Shown here one piece after another: positions 25,090 through 32,931 of a DNA stretch of 39,605 bases. Under the pieces are notes generated by a model. It was given only the letters and a program-made list of their open reading frames with translations, made no database searches and was not told the DNA's origin. How positions within the stretch are numbered: position 1 is the first letter of the stretch; each line of letters begins with the position of its first letter. The translations under genes were made by a program, and so were the position numbers. This DNA comes from Deltaproteobacteria bacterium. GTDB lineage: Bacteria > Desulfobacterota > Binatia > UBA9968. Where the stretch lies: NCBI GenBank assembly GCA_016210115.1, contig JACQUW010000248.1, positions 1-39,605 on the forward strand, written 5' to 3'.

Positions 25090-25455
25090 TTATCGGCCTT
25101 CGTAGTGACAGGCAGTTGTACACGTCTCGAAAACGCTAACCCTTTTCAAACCGAGAAGTCGAGTTTTCAACTTGTCCCAAATCCACCTGGCGATGTTTTC
25201 CGCTGTGGGATTTTCCAGTCCTTCAACTTCGTTCAGATAAAAGTGGTCGAGATAGTTATCCAGGAGGGGCTGGAAGGCTGTTTTGATCTCGCCATAATCG
25301 ATGAACCATCCAAGCTTGGGATCCACGTCTCCCTCAACGGTTATCGCGACTCTAAAACTGTGACCATGCAACCGTGAACATTTGTAAGAACTCGGTAGCC
25401 CGGTTAACCTGTGTGCTGCTTCGAACCTGAATTCTTTTGAGAGTTCGACCCGCAT
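25090..25455 (-). CDS. queD: 6-carboxytetrahydropterin synthase (QueD family)
   Basis: A 121-residue protein of the QueD/6-pyruvoyl-tetrahydropterin synthase fold. Zinc ligands are His15 (FEAAHRL) and His30/His32 (CSRLHGHSF). The catalytic Cys26 is four residues before the HGH, as in QueD. The DH pair (LDHFYLNE), PTAENIARWIW and a C-terminal Glu (VSVFETCT) are also present. QueD converts dihydroneopterin triphosphate to 6-carboxytetrahydropterin for queuosine and 7-deazapurine synthesis. The ATG at 25455 follows GGAGG by 6 bases. No other que gene is present. It converges with the methyltransferase gene, 77 bases away. Confidence 0.92.
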   Translation of the reverse strand: MRVELSKEFRFEAAHRLTGLPSSYKCSRLHGHSFRVAITVEGDVDPKLGWFIDYGEIKTAFQPLLDNYLDHFYLNEVEGLENPTAENIARWIWDKLKTRLLGLKRVSVFETCTTACHYEGR

Positions 25456-25524
25456 AGGTTACCTCCGAACAGAGTAAGAAGCGTCTGCGATTAATGCGTA
25501 CCTACCTGTCAAAGAAGGGGTTCT

Positions 25525-26502
25525 TCACTCGCCGCCGAGAAGCCGGCGGCGCTTGAGGGCATCGGCGCAGGCTTCGAGTTGGCCGAACTGATCCCTTGAG
25601 GCGAAGCGCATAACCACGGTCCGAGCGCCTGATTCAATATAGGCCTCCGTATGATCGATCACTTCATCCCAGGCGCCGGTCACGCAGAGCATCGCCCGCG
25701 CGACGGATTCGTAAGGCTTATTATAGTACTGCGCCAGGAATTCCTGTGCTTCTCGCCGCGCTGTTTCTTCTCCTCCCGCAAGAGTGAAATAAAGCCCGGC
25801 CTGGATATCTCCCGCCTCACGCCCCGCCTGAGCGGCATAATCGCGTATTTTATTGAGACACTCTTTGTACAGCCGGGCGCTCGTCACGTTAGTGAGCCAG
25901 CCGTCTCCCAATCTGCCGACACGGCGCAAACCTGGTTCCACATTGTTAGACGCGAGCCAGATCGGCACCCCACCCGGCTGGACGGGCTTTGGCTCGAGGC
26001 TGACATGGTCAAAATTCGCAAACTCACCCGCATGAGCGACATCATTTTCCCGCCAAAGCCTGCGCATGACTCGGACGATTTCTTCGCTCATCTTGATCCT
26101 GCGCTTTACAGACAGGCCCAGAACCTCGAACTCGTGCTCCTGCACCGGATCACTGGGCCTGCTGTAACCGATGCCGAGGTCGACTCGACCGCCTGAAAGC
26201 CAGTCAATGTTTGCCACCGTGTGAGCTAGAAGAATTGGATGTCTTAAGGCTGCCAGAAGAACGGCCGTCCCAAGGCGAACGGTTTTCGTTCGAGCCCCAA
26301 CAGCGGCGAGCGTCGTAAGAGCCTCGAGCCGCGGTTTGGCGGTAATACTGTCGCCAACCCAGACTGAATGAAAACCCAATGCCTCAGCGCGCTCGGCGAA
26401 TTCAAAAAGCCGGCTTGGTTGCCAGCCACCGGACATCACGACTTCGCGCGTCGGAAGCAAAATACCAAAACTGACTTTATGATTCTCGCTCGTCGGGCTC
26501 AC
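25525..26502 (-). CDS. LLM-class flavin/F420-dependent oxidoreductase
   Basis: A 325-residue protein of the luciferase-like TIM-barrel family, close to the TIGR03619 F420 group by length and motifs: SFGILLPTREV at the start, AEALGFHSVWVGDSITAKPR, RLGTAVLLAALRHPILLAHT, LSGGRVDLGIGYSR and GVPIWLASNN. These enzymes use FMN or F420 to oxidise or reduce small organic compounds. The start is GTG at 26502, overlapping the TGA of the MaoC-like gene (GTGA), so the two are translationally coupled. The substrate is unknown, and FMN versus F420 use cannot be settled from sequence alone. Confidence 0.87.
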   Translation of the reverse strand: MSPTSENHKVSFGILLPTREVVMSGGWQPSRLFEFAERAEALGFHSVWVGDSITAKPRLEALTTLAAVGARTKTVRLGTAVLLAALRHPILLAHTVANIDWLSGGRVDLGIGYSRPSDPVQEHEFEVLGLSVKRRIKMSEEIVRVMRRLWRENDVAHAGEFANFDHVSLEPKPVQPGGVPIWLASNNVEPGLRRVGRLGDGWLTNVTSARLYKECLNKIRDYAAQAGREAGDIQAGLYFTLAGGEETARREAQEFLAQYYNKPYESVARAMLCVTGAWDEVIDHTEAYIESGARTVVMRFASRDQFGQLEACADALKRRRLLGGE

Positions 26503-26978
26503 GCGTTTTTCTCCTGCCTGCTTTTCTCACCCTCTCCACGAATAAGGCGGGAAACCTCATATTCTATAACCGTTTCGCCCCTCTGGTTGTTAACCTTCTG
26601 AAGAAAGCGGACAATCCCTCCACCCTTCGATTTGACTTCTTTGCGATCGAGCACCTCGATCTCGACCTGGATGGTATCTCCGACTTTGACCGGAGCGAAA
26701 AGCCGCATCCGCTCTAGCCCTACAAAAGCCATGCCCGTGCCGTGAATAATTCCGGTCTGAACGGTAAGCCCTTCCGCCATGCCGAAAGTCAGGCTTCCAG
26801 GAGCTATCCGTTCGCCGTAAAGACTCTCCTCCCGGATATATTCAAGATCGACGAACAGCGGCTCAAAAAGGCCCACGAGGCAAACGAACTGCATCACCTC
26901 ACTTTCGGTGATCGTCCGGCGCGCCGTGGTAAACCGATCGCCCTGCTTAAATCCCTCAAATGTAATCCCGGTTTGCAT
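26499..26978 (-). CDS. MaoC-like hot-dog protein lacking the usual catalytic dyad
   Basis: A 159-residue single hot-dog domain protein of the MaoC dehydratase/hydratase group. It has the expected layout FEGFKQGDRFTTARRTITES, RIAPGSLTFGMAEGL, FAPVKVGDTIQVEIEV and INVEYEVSRL-like end strands. In active R-hydratases the substrate loop reads G-D-x-N-P-x-H-x-D; here it is GLFEPLFVD, so the catalytic Asp and His are replaced by Leu and Phe. It may act on CoA esters by another mechanism, bind them without hydration, or serve a structural role. ATG at 26978; it overlaps the LLM oxidoreductase gene by 4 bases. Confidence 0.82.
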   Translation of the reverse strand: MQTGITFEGFKQGDRFTTARRTITESEVMQFVCLVGLFEPLFVDLEYIREESLYGERIAPGSLTFGMAEGLTVQTGIIHGTGMAFVGLERMRLFAPVKVGDTIQVEIEVLDRKEVKSKGGGIVRFLQKVNNQRGETVIEYEVSRLIRGEGEKSRQEKNA

Positions 26979-27020
26979 TCTCTCTCCTTTGGTCTGCGCC
27001 GATCAAAGAAATCTTCCCTA

Positions 27021-27043
27021 TCCCCTCTTTTCCAAAGAGGGGA
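27021..27043. repeat. Hairpin repeat of the CCCCTCTTT class, copy A
   Basis: TCCCCTCTTT (27021-27030) pairs with AAAGAGGGGA (27034-27043) around TCC, followed by TTTTTT at 27050-27056. It lies between two minus-strand genes. A related element is at 36861-36892, and a looser CT-rich stretch at about 28709-28745. These look like intergenic dispersed repeats that may act as attenuators or terminators. Confidence 0.5.
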
Positions 27044-27125
27044 GCTCGAATTTTTTCACAGCTTCAGGGGACACAGGGAGATTTGTCTCCCGTGGAGTTC
27101 GAAATCCTCCTTGCCAACCGACCCA

Positions 27126-28328
27126 TCAGACCGCTCCGCTGGCTTTAAGAGAGCTCAGCTCTTTTTCCTCAATATCAAGCCATTCCCGCAAGACCTCTTC
27201 CGTATGCTGCCCCAGGAGAGGGGGCGGCCGGCGAATGGAGGCTGGGGTTTCCGAAAGCTTGACCGGCGGCCCTGCCATGCGGATCGGTCCCGCCGTCGGA
27301 TGCTCGACCTCCATGACCATCTCTCGGTGGATGACCTGAGGCGCGCTAAAAACCTGATCGATGGTTTGCACCGGAGCGCAGGGAACTTCCGCTTTGTTCA
27401 GCAGAGCGAACCACTCTCCGCTTTCCCGCGTCACAAAAACTTCAGTGAGAATCCGAAGCAGCTCCTCTCTGTTTTCCACCCGGCTAGCGTTTTTGGCAAA
27501 GCGCGTATCGTCGGCCAAATCGCTTTTCCCGATAGCGCGGCACAGGCGGCGCCATATCGCTTCGCTCGCGCATCCCACTACCAGGTAGCCGTCACGCGTT
27601 CTGAAGTTTTGATAGGGAACGATATTCGGGTGAGCGTTGCCCCAACGGCCGGGCACGCTCCCGCCGATGAGATAGTTGCTGCCCGCGTTAATCAGACAGG
27701 CCACTTCCGCCTCTAAAAGAGAAGTTTCGATTTTCTGACCGATCCCCGTTCGCTCGCGCCCATAGAGAGCGGCGACGATCGCTTTTCCAATCATCAGCCC
27801 CGCCACGATATCGATGATCGCCACTCCAACTTTCGTCGGCTCGCCGTCAGGCATCCCGGTAATACTCATCAGGCCGCCCCAGGCCTGGATGATCAGATCA
27901 TAGCCGGGCCAGTCGCTCATCGGCCCATCCGCGCCGAAGCCCGAGATCGAAGCGTAGATCAACCGCGAATTGGCCGCCCTCAGTTCTTTTTCACCGAGAC
28001 CCAATCGCTCCATTGTTCCGGGGCGAAAATTTTCCACCAGCACATCCGCCTTCTCAGCCAGGCGCCGCAGCAGAGAGAGCCCCTGCGGTGACTTGAGATC
28101 CAGCGTGAGGCTTTTCTTATTTCTGTTGACACAAAGATAATAGGCGCTCTCCCCGCCGGCGAACGGGGGGCCCCAGCCTCGCGTGTCGTCTCCGACGCCG
28201 GGTTGCTCCACCTTGATCACCTCGGCCCCCAGATCGCCGAGGAACATCGTACAGTAAGGCCCGGCGAGCACCCGGGTCAGATCCAGAACCCGGACGCCAC
28301 TGAGCGGCCCGGGCTTTTCGTCCTTCAT
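27126..28328 (-). CDS. Class III (CaiB/BaiF) CoA-transferase
   Basis: A 400-residue family III CoA-transferase. Motifs: LSGVRVLDLTRVLAGPYCTM, LGAEVIKVEQPGVGDDTRGW, ENFRPGTMERLGLGE and the catalytic Asp in GVAIIDIVAGLMIGKAIVAA; the PGYDLIIQAWGGLMSITG stretch is typical of the succinyl-CoA-using subgroup. It would activate a carboxylic acid to its CoA ester. ATG 28328 overlaps the stop of the upstream CMD gene (ATGA). It sits among TcuA-like, MmgE/PrpD and MaoC-like genes, suggesting a role in di- or tricarboxylic acid breakdown. Confidence 0.92.
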   Translation of the reverse strand: MKDEKPGPLSGVRVLDLTRVLAGPYCTMFLGDLGAEVIKVEQPGVGDDTRGWGPPFAGGESAYYLCVNRNKKSLTLDLKSPQGLSLLRRLAEKADVLVENFRPGTMERLGLGEKELRAANSRLIYASISGFGADGPMSDWPGYDLIIQAWGGLMSITGMPDGEPTKVGVAIIDIVAGLMIGKAIVAALYGRERTGIGQKIETSLLEAEVACLINAGSNYLIGGSVPGRWGNAHPNIVPYQNFRTRDGYLVVGCASEAIWRRLCRAIGKSDLADDTRFAKNASRVENREELLRILTEVFVTRESGEWFALLNKAEVPCAPVQTIDQVFSAPQVIHREMVMEVEHPTAGPIRMAGPPVKLSETPASIRRPPPLLGQHTEEVLREWLDIEEKELSSLKASGAV

Positions 28329-28699
28329 TTAAAGTCCTGTCCTTTCGCTTTTAAAATCTCCTGGAGAGTTTCCACGCCAAGCCACAGCCCCGGCATTCCC
28401 CCGGGGATCGCGGCGATCTCCATCGCTTCGAGAACTTCCTTGGGCGTGGCGCCCGCTTTTAGAGCCCGCTCGCTGTGGACTCTTACGCCGCGAGGACGGC
28501 AGAGCGCGCACGTGATGCCGACCATAATCAGCTCCTTTGTCTTGCGCGGCAATGCGCCTTCGCGGCCAAAGGTTGCATCGGCGTAGAGTCCCTTAAGCTT
28601 TTCAAAATATTCCGGGTCCAATTTAGCGATGACCTCGTAAGCGCTGTTTTCGGCGCCCAACGACGTCTGCTTAAATGCTTCCAGAGTATCCTTCTTCAT
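28325..28699 (-). CDS. Carboxymuconolactone decarboxylase-like (AhpD-fold) protein
   Basis: A 124-residue all-helical protein of the CMD/AhpD family. It has the C-x2-C motif (ITCALCRPRGVRVHSERALKAG) with the following His and the typical ATPKEVLEAMEIAA segment. AhpD-type members are peroxidase-linked thiol reductants; CMD members decarboxylate or lactonise. The CxxC-His pattern favours a thiol-redox role, but this is inference. ATG 28699 has GGGGG 7 bases upstream. It overlaps the CoA-transferase start by 4 bases and is preceded by the TcuA-like gene. Confidence 0.85.
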   Translation of the reverse strand: MKKDTLEAFKQTSLGAENSAYEVIAKLDPEYFEKLKGLYADATFGREGALPRKTKELIMVGITCALCRPRGVRVHSERALKAGATPKEVLEAMEIAAIPGGMPGLWLGVETLQEILKAKGQDFK

Positions 28700-28799
28700 T
28701 CTTGTTCCCCCGTGCTTTTCCTCTCACCTCCCCTTCCTTGTCGCGAAGGTGAAGGCGACGGTGATTTTGTCAACTATTTATTTGCTCTCACTATAATCT

Positions 28800-30269
28800 T
28801 CATTCGGCGCCGGCTTGAGCGCCCGCAATTTTTCCGGTAACGGCCCCCAGCATAAGACCGGAACCTCCCATGTACCGGAAGTGCCAAAACCCCACCCTCT
28901 CTCCCGCCGCGTAGAGTCCCGGGACTACATTATCCTCGTTATCCAGCACCTGACATTTTCGATTTGTTTTGAGCCCGCCGAAGGTATAAGTCAAAGCTGC
29001 CTTTGTGGGAAAGGCGTAGAAGGGCGGCCTGTCGATCTCTATAGCCCAATTCGACTTCGGCGGCGAAATGCCGACTGCGCGTTTTCCATCCTTTGTCGTC
29101 AGGTCCCACGTTCCAGTTTGGACCCCGGCGTTGAATTCCTTTACGGTCTGGACCAACGAATCGACGTCAATTTCCAGCTTCTGCGCCAATTCTTCGATGG
29201 TGTCCGCTTTAACTTGAATTCCCTTGTTGTAACGACCACTCAAATGATCCACCATTTTTGAGTCGATGACCTGAAAGGCCATTCTTTGAGGCTGACGCAT
29301 GATTTCATGGGCGAACTTCGTGTATGTAAACGGTCTCCAGTCTTCGCCTTCGTCGACGAACCGCTTGCCGTGCACGTTCACGATGATCCCCATCTGATAT
29401 CCGGATCGCGTCGTGTCATCGGTTCGTGTCATTTCAGGAAATTCGGGAGCGCCAACATCCACCTGGGCTGCATGGCATCCGGCCCAGTGACCTGCCGTCT
29501 GTGCCCCGATCTCCAGCGCCATCCTTAATCCGTCGCCGGTGTTGTACCGGGTCCCTCTTATGGGCATGGTTTCCCACTCGGCTCCGAGATATTTCAGGCG
29601 CATCTCACGGTTTGCTTCGAAACTCCCGCAGGCCAATATCACGGCTTTGCCTTCAATATCTTCAAAACCTTCTTCATTTTTCACCGTCACTCCGCAAACG
29701 CGGCCCCGTCTATCCTGGAGAAGTTTTACCACCTTAGTCCCATAAAGAACCGGGATACCTCTTTTTTCCAATATGCTGAACAGGTTCTTCGAAAGGCCTT
29801 CGCCGCGATTTTTTGCCCTGAGCCACTGGACACCCGAGCCGACGTGGATCTTCCCATGTTTCAGGGCCGCGGCGTCCTCCGGCCTGAACTCCCATTGCGC
29901 TCCCTGAGCCGTCATCCACTTAATCGTCGGCTGCGACTCTTTCACCAACAACTCGACCATCTCAGGATTCGCGCGTCCTTCGGTAATGCGCATGATGTGA
30001 CCGTAAAACTGATCCTGGCTCAACCCTTCAAATTCCATACTGTTAAGCTCGGATTCAGAGAGGTCCGGGATGATTCCCCTAACTTCATCCGGTTTATAGG
30101 CAAATCGGTAAGAGCCACCTGTAAAATGAGTATTGCCACCTCTGCGTTCTTTCGGCGCCTTTTCCAGAATCAGAACTCGAGCTCCGACCTCCTGGGTGGC
30201 TAAAGCGGCGAGCGATCCTGAATTGCCGGAACCCACGATAATCACGTCTCGATTCTTACCGACTGCCAT
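28800..30269 (-). CDS. TcuA-like FAD-dependent dehydrogenase (fumarate-reductase flavoprotein fold)
   Basis: A 489-residue flavoprotein of the succinate dehydrogenase/fumarate reductase superfamily, most like FAD-dependent tricarballylate dehydrogenase TcuA by length and layout. It has the FAD motif VIIVGSGNSGSLAAL, RRGGNTHFTGGSYRFA, the cap-domain EGRANPEMVELLVKES stretch, and the C-terminal GLYAAGERVGFWHFRYMGGS and GSGLMLGAVTGKIAGA. TcuA oxidises tricarballylate to cis-aconitate; relatives act on other acids or on steroids. ATG 30269 is chosen over GTG 30272 because AGGAG is 8 bases upstream. It sits 27 bases after the MmgE/PrpD gene in the same direction. Family secure; substrate inferred. 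Confidence 0.83.
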   Translation of the reverse strand: MAVGKNRDVIIVGSGNSGSLAALATQEVGARVLILEKAPKERRGGNTHFTGGSYRFAYKPDEVRGIIPDLSESELNSMEFEGLSQDQFYGHIMRITEGRANPEMVELLVKESQPTIKWMTAQGAQWEFRPEDAAALKHGKIHVGSGVQWLRAKNRGEGLSKNLFSILEKRGIPVLYGTKVVKLLQDRRGRVCGVTVKNEEGFEDIEGKAVILACGSFEANREMRLKYLGAEWETMPIRGTRYNTGDGLRMALEIGAQTAGHWAGCHAAQVDVGAPEFPEMTRTDDTTRSGYQMGIIVNVHGKRFVDEGEDWRPFTYTKFAHEIMRQPQRMAFQVIDSKMVDHLSGRYNKGIQVKADTIEELAQKLEIDVDSLVQTVKEFNAGVQTGTWDLTTKDGKRAVGISPPKSNWAIEIDRPPFYAFPTKAALTYTFGGLKTNRKCQVLDNEDNVVPGLYAAGERVGFWHFRYMGGSGLMLGAVTGKIAGAQAGAE

Positions 30270-30296
30270 CACCTGCTCTCCTTCATTTGAATGAAT

Positions 30297-31691
30297 TTAT
30301 CTTGGCGTTTCAGAACTTTCACGGCCCATTGCATTCTGAAAGCAAAGGCGCGTCAACTGGGCCACGTCTCTAAGCTCTTCCAGTTTTTCAACCACCTCAA
30401 CGAGACTGCTGACTTGCCTCTCCGGTAGAGCAAGAAGCGCATTGGCCCGAAACTTCTCCGCCAATTCCGCCCAGGTCACCGGGTTACGAGGGTCTCCTTT
30501 CTGAAACGGAACGAAATGAGAGAACTCACGCCCGTCGATTGTTGCCACTGAGACCCGGATTTCATAAGCGCCCAAACGCCCATCGCCCTCCACCGTTACG
30601 CGCCGCCGTAATCCGGCAAGGTCGGGATCCGTTGCTCGCAGGTCGGAAAATTGTTCTATTCCACCCGCGTGGTCCACCAATCCTACGGCTGCCGCGTGTT
30701 GGCTGCTGAACTTACTCTCGAGACCTGTTTTTGGCTGGTCGTAGTTCGGAAGCTTTAACGCGGCTTCCCATACGGAGATTCGAACCTCTTTCACGTCGCG
30801 GGGCTGAAGAGCCTGATTGTGGCTGAGCAGAATCATTGCCTCTACAATGGAGTTGCGCCAGCCGGCGCACGCGAAAACCTTGATGGTGTTATCCAGGATT
30901 TCAAAGGTTTCGCCGAGACCTCGCGTCAGTTCTTCTGCGCTGGTCGTTGCTCCATGCGTGGAAAAAAAATTGTAGTCTCCTTCGAATATGTCTTTTGCGG
31001 CGGAAAAGTCCTGGTTTGCCAGTTCGGCCGAAAACACCGCGCTCTGGGCTGCTTTGCCGACTTGAAGAGGTTTGGACATTGTGCCAAGCGAGCGCATTAG
31101 GCCTGCCGCCTGACTTGCGGCGATAGCAAAGCAGTAGTTCATCTGGAGGGGCTTCAGATTCAACAGCCTGCCCGCAGCCGCCGCGGCCCCAAAATGACCC
31201 AGCACACCTATCGGATGAACTCCACTATGAGAGAGGTGATCGCCAAAGCCGGCCACCCGGCCCAGCCGGCAGCCGATCTCGAAACCGGTCACATACGCGT
31301 TTAGGACCTCGCGGCCGTTCGCTCGTCTCACTTCAGCCACCGGCAAAGCTGCGGCGAGCACCGGCGCGCTCATGTGGGTGCGGCACCTGTGTTGTGTATC
31401 ATCGTAGTCCAAAGCGTGGGCAGCGTAGCCGTTCGATAGAGCAGCAATGGCGGGTAGAGTTTTTATTCCGGTGCCGAGTACGGTCGCCACACCGACGACA
31501 CTACCGGCTCCGGAAACCTCCGTTAGCGTCCGCGTTGAGGGATCGGCTGATCCCGCGAGAGCCACTCCGAGCAGGTCCAAAAACCCCTTTTTTGCTTCGG
31601 TGATTACATTGCCTGGTAAATGCTCGTACTGGCTGGATAGAGAATAATCCACAAGCCGAGCTGTAATTCCATTCTTGTCGGTTTTCTCCAT
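30297..31691 (-). CDS. MmgE/PrpD family protein
   Basis: A 464-residue protein of the MmgE/PrpD fold, which includes 2-methylcitrate dehydratase, cis-aconitate decarboxylase and iminodisuccinate epimerase. Conserved parts are GYAAHALDYDDTQHRCRTHMSAPVLAAA (the active-site Asp/His region), GYN-less HPIGVLGHFGAAAAAGRLL, and FACAGWRNSIVEA in place of the common YPCCRYTH-type region. It therefore belongs to the family but may not be a methylcitrate dehydratase. The next gene upstream (binding protein) ends 6 bases before its start, and the TcuA-like gene follows by 27 bases, so all are in one transcript. A decarboxylase, dehydratase or epimerase role on a di- or tricarboxylic acid is likely. Confidence 0.88.
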   Translation of the reverse strand: MEKTDKNGITARLVDYSLSSQYEHLPGNVITEAKKGFLDLLGVALAGSADPSTRTLTEVSGAGSVVGVATVLGTGIKTLPAIAALSNGYAAHALDYDDTQHRCRTHMSAPVLAAALPVAEVRRANGREVLNAYVTGFEIGCRLGRVAGFGDHLSHSGVHPIGVLGHFGAAAAAGRLLNLKPLQMNYCFAIAASQAAGLMRSLGTMSKPLQVGKAAQSAVFSAELANQDFSAAKDIFEGDYNFFSTHGATTSAEELTRGLGETFEILDNTIKVFACAGWRNSIVEAMILLSHNQALQPRDVKEVRISVWEAALKLPNYDQPKTGLESKFSSQHAAAVGLVDHAGGIEQFSDLRATDPDLAGLRRRVTVEGDGRLGAYEIRVSVATIDGREFSHFVPFQKGDPRNPVTWAELAEKFRANALLALPERQVSSLVEVVEKLEELRDVAQLTRLCFQNAMGRESSETPR

Positions 31692-31697
31692 CTGACG

Positions 31698-32912
31698 TTA
31701 GCGTCCAAGAGCTGCGGGAAAAAGCTCCTGGTACTGCTTCAGAATTTCAGGTTGATGATTAGCAAGGGTCGGATCGCTGGGATATATTTTCAGCCCTCTG
31801 GTTAGCCGAGGTGGACTGGGTTCGACATCTCGCCGCGCCGGGACCCTGTTGACTTCCTGCATTACTTTCTGTCCTCCCTCTTTGGAGAGAGAAAAATCCA
31901 CAAAGAGTCTCGCCGCATGTGGATGCGGAGCCCGGGCAAACAAGGCCAGCGGATGTTGCTCGGCGATAATGGGCTCACCTCCAACCCATTCCACCGGGGC
32001 TCCCCGCAATTTCATTCCTTCAATCCTGTAGTTGTAGCAAACAACGCAAATCGAGATCTCACCCGCCGCCAGCAACTGGGCCAGCAGAGTGTGACCGTTT
32101 CGGAATGTGATGTTCTGCGCGTTGAGGCGTCTCATAAAATCCGCGCCTTTTTCTTTTCCCAAAATCCGAAGCATGTTCGCAACCCATGCAACCTCATCAG
32201 AATCCATTCCCATCCTGCCTTTCCATTGAGGATGAAGCAGGTCCTGATAGTTTTTCGGCGCCCTATCCGCCGGAACCAGCTTTGTGTTGTACGCAATCAC
32301 CTGTATGTTGTCATAGAAGTTCGTCCAATATCCCTCTTTATCTTTAAATCCCTGAGGAATGGCTTCTCTCTCAGGGGAAAAATAGGCGCCAAACAGGCCC
32401 TTTTCTTTCATGATATGAATTTCCAAATCACTCATCGTGGTGACATCGGGATAACGATTGGCTCGAGCTTCAGCCAGGATTTTTGTTAGCACCTGTCCTG
32501 TGCCGGCTCTCCATAGATCGACTTTTATGAAGGCGAATTTTTCGCTGAACGCGTTGGCGACCCGCGTTGCGTGATCAATCGCCAAAGAGGTATACCATAC
32601 CACTCTCCCCTCTTTTTTCGCTCCGTCCAACAGATTTTCAGCGGCCGGTGCTGGTTTTGCGCTCGCGCAACTGAGAATCGCAAGCAGGACCAAGAGGAGA
32701 CGGTTTCGCGGGAATGACCATGAATGTTTGGATCGCCTTGAACAATGAGAAGTCTGACCGAAGGGACAGGCCTGGAGATCGCAGACGTAGAACCGTGCAG
32801 GTTCTGACAGGCAAAAACCTGGAATAACCGAGTCTGCGACCTCGAGACAATGGCCCATCGGCTGCGACCGGAAGGCGTGCCCTTGAGGGAAGGATTTTCG
32901 GAGGAAACTCAT
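31698..32912 (-). CDS. Family 1 extracellular solute-binding protein with long N-terminal extension
   Basis: A 404-residue protein. The mature part (from AAENLLDGAKKEGRVVWYTS) is a periplasmic binding protein of the Fe(3+)/putrescine-like type, with VDLWRAGTGQVLTKILAEA and PQWKGRMGMDSDEVAW typical of the group. The signal segment RNRLLLVLLAILSCASA only begins about 70 residues after the start. ATG 32912 has AGGAGG 5 bases upstream and is 19 bases after the CapA stop; a start at 32957 would overlap CapA. The first about 70 residues look unrelated to the family and may be a decayed leader; a later, weaker start is possible. No permease or ATPase is present. Ligand unknown. Confidence 0.78.
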   Translation of the reverse strand: MSFLRKSFPQGHAFRSQPMGHCLEVADSVIPGFCLSEPARFYVCDLQACPFGQTSHCSRRSKHSWSFPRNRLLLVLLAILSCASAKPAPAAENLLDGAKKEGRVVWYTSLAIDHATRVANAFSEKFAFIKVDLWRAGTGQVLTKILAEARANRYPDVTTMSDLEIHIMKEKGLFGAYFSPEREAIPQGFKDKEGYWTNFYDNIQVIAYNTKLVPADRAPKNYQDLLHPQWKGRMGMDSDEVAWVANMLRILGKEKGADFMRRLNAQNITFRNGHTLLAQLLAAGEISICVVCYNYRIEGMKLRGAPVEWVGGEPIIAEQHPLALFARAPHPHAARLFVDFSLSKEGGQKVMQEVNRVPARRDVEPSPPRLTRGLKIYPSDPTLANHQPEILKQYQELFPAALGR

Positions 32913-32931
32913 AGATGCCTCCTTTTTCGAG

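Noticed and set aside
26742..27716. Plus-strand open frame of 324 codons
   Set aside because: Antisense across the MaoC-like and CoA-transferase genes, both strongly supported on the other strand.
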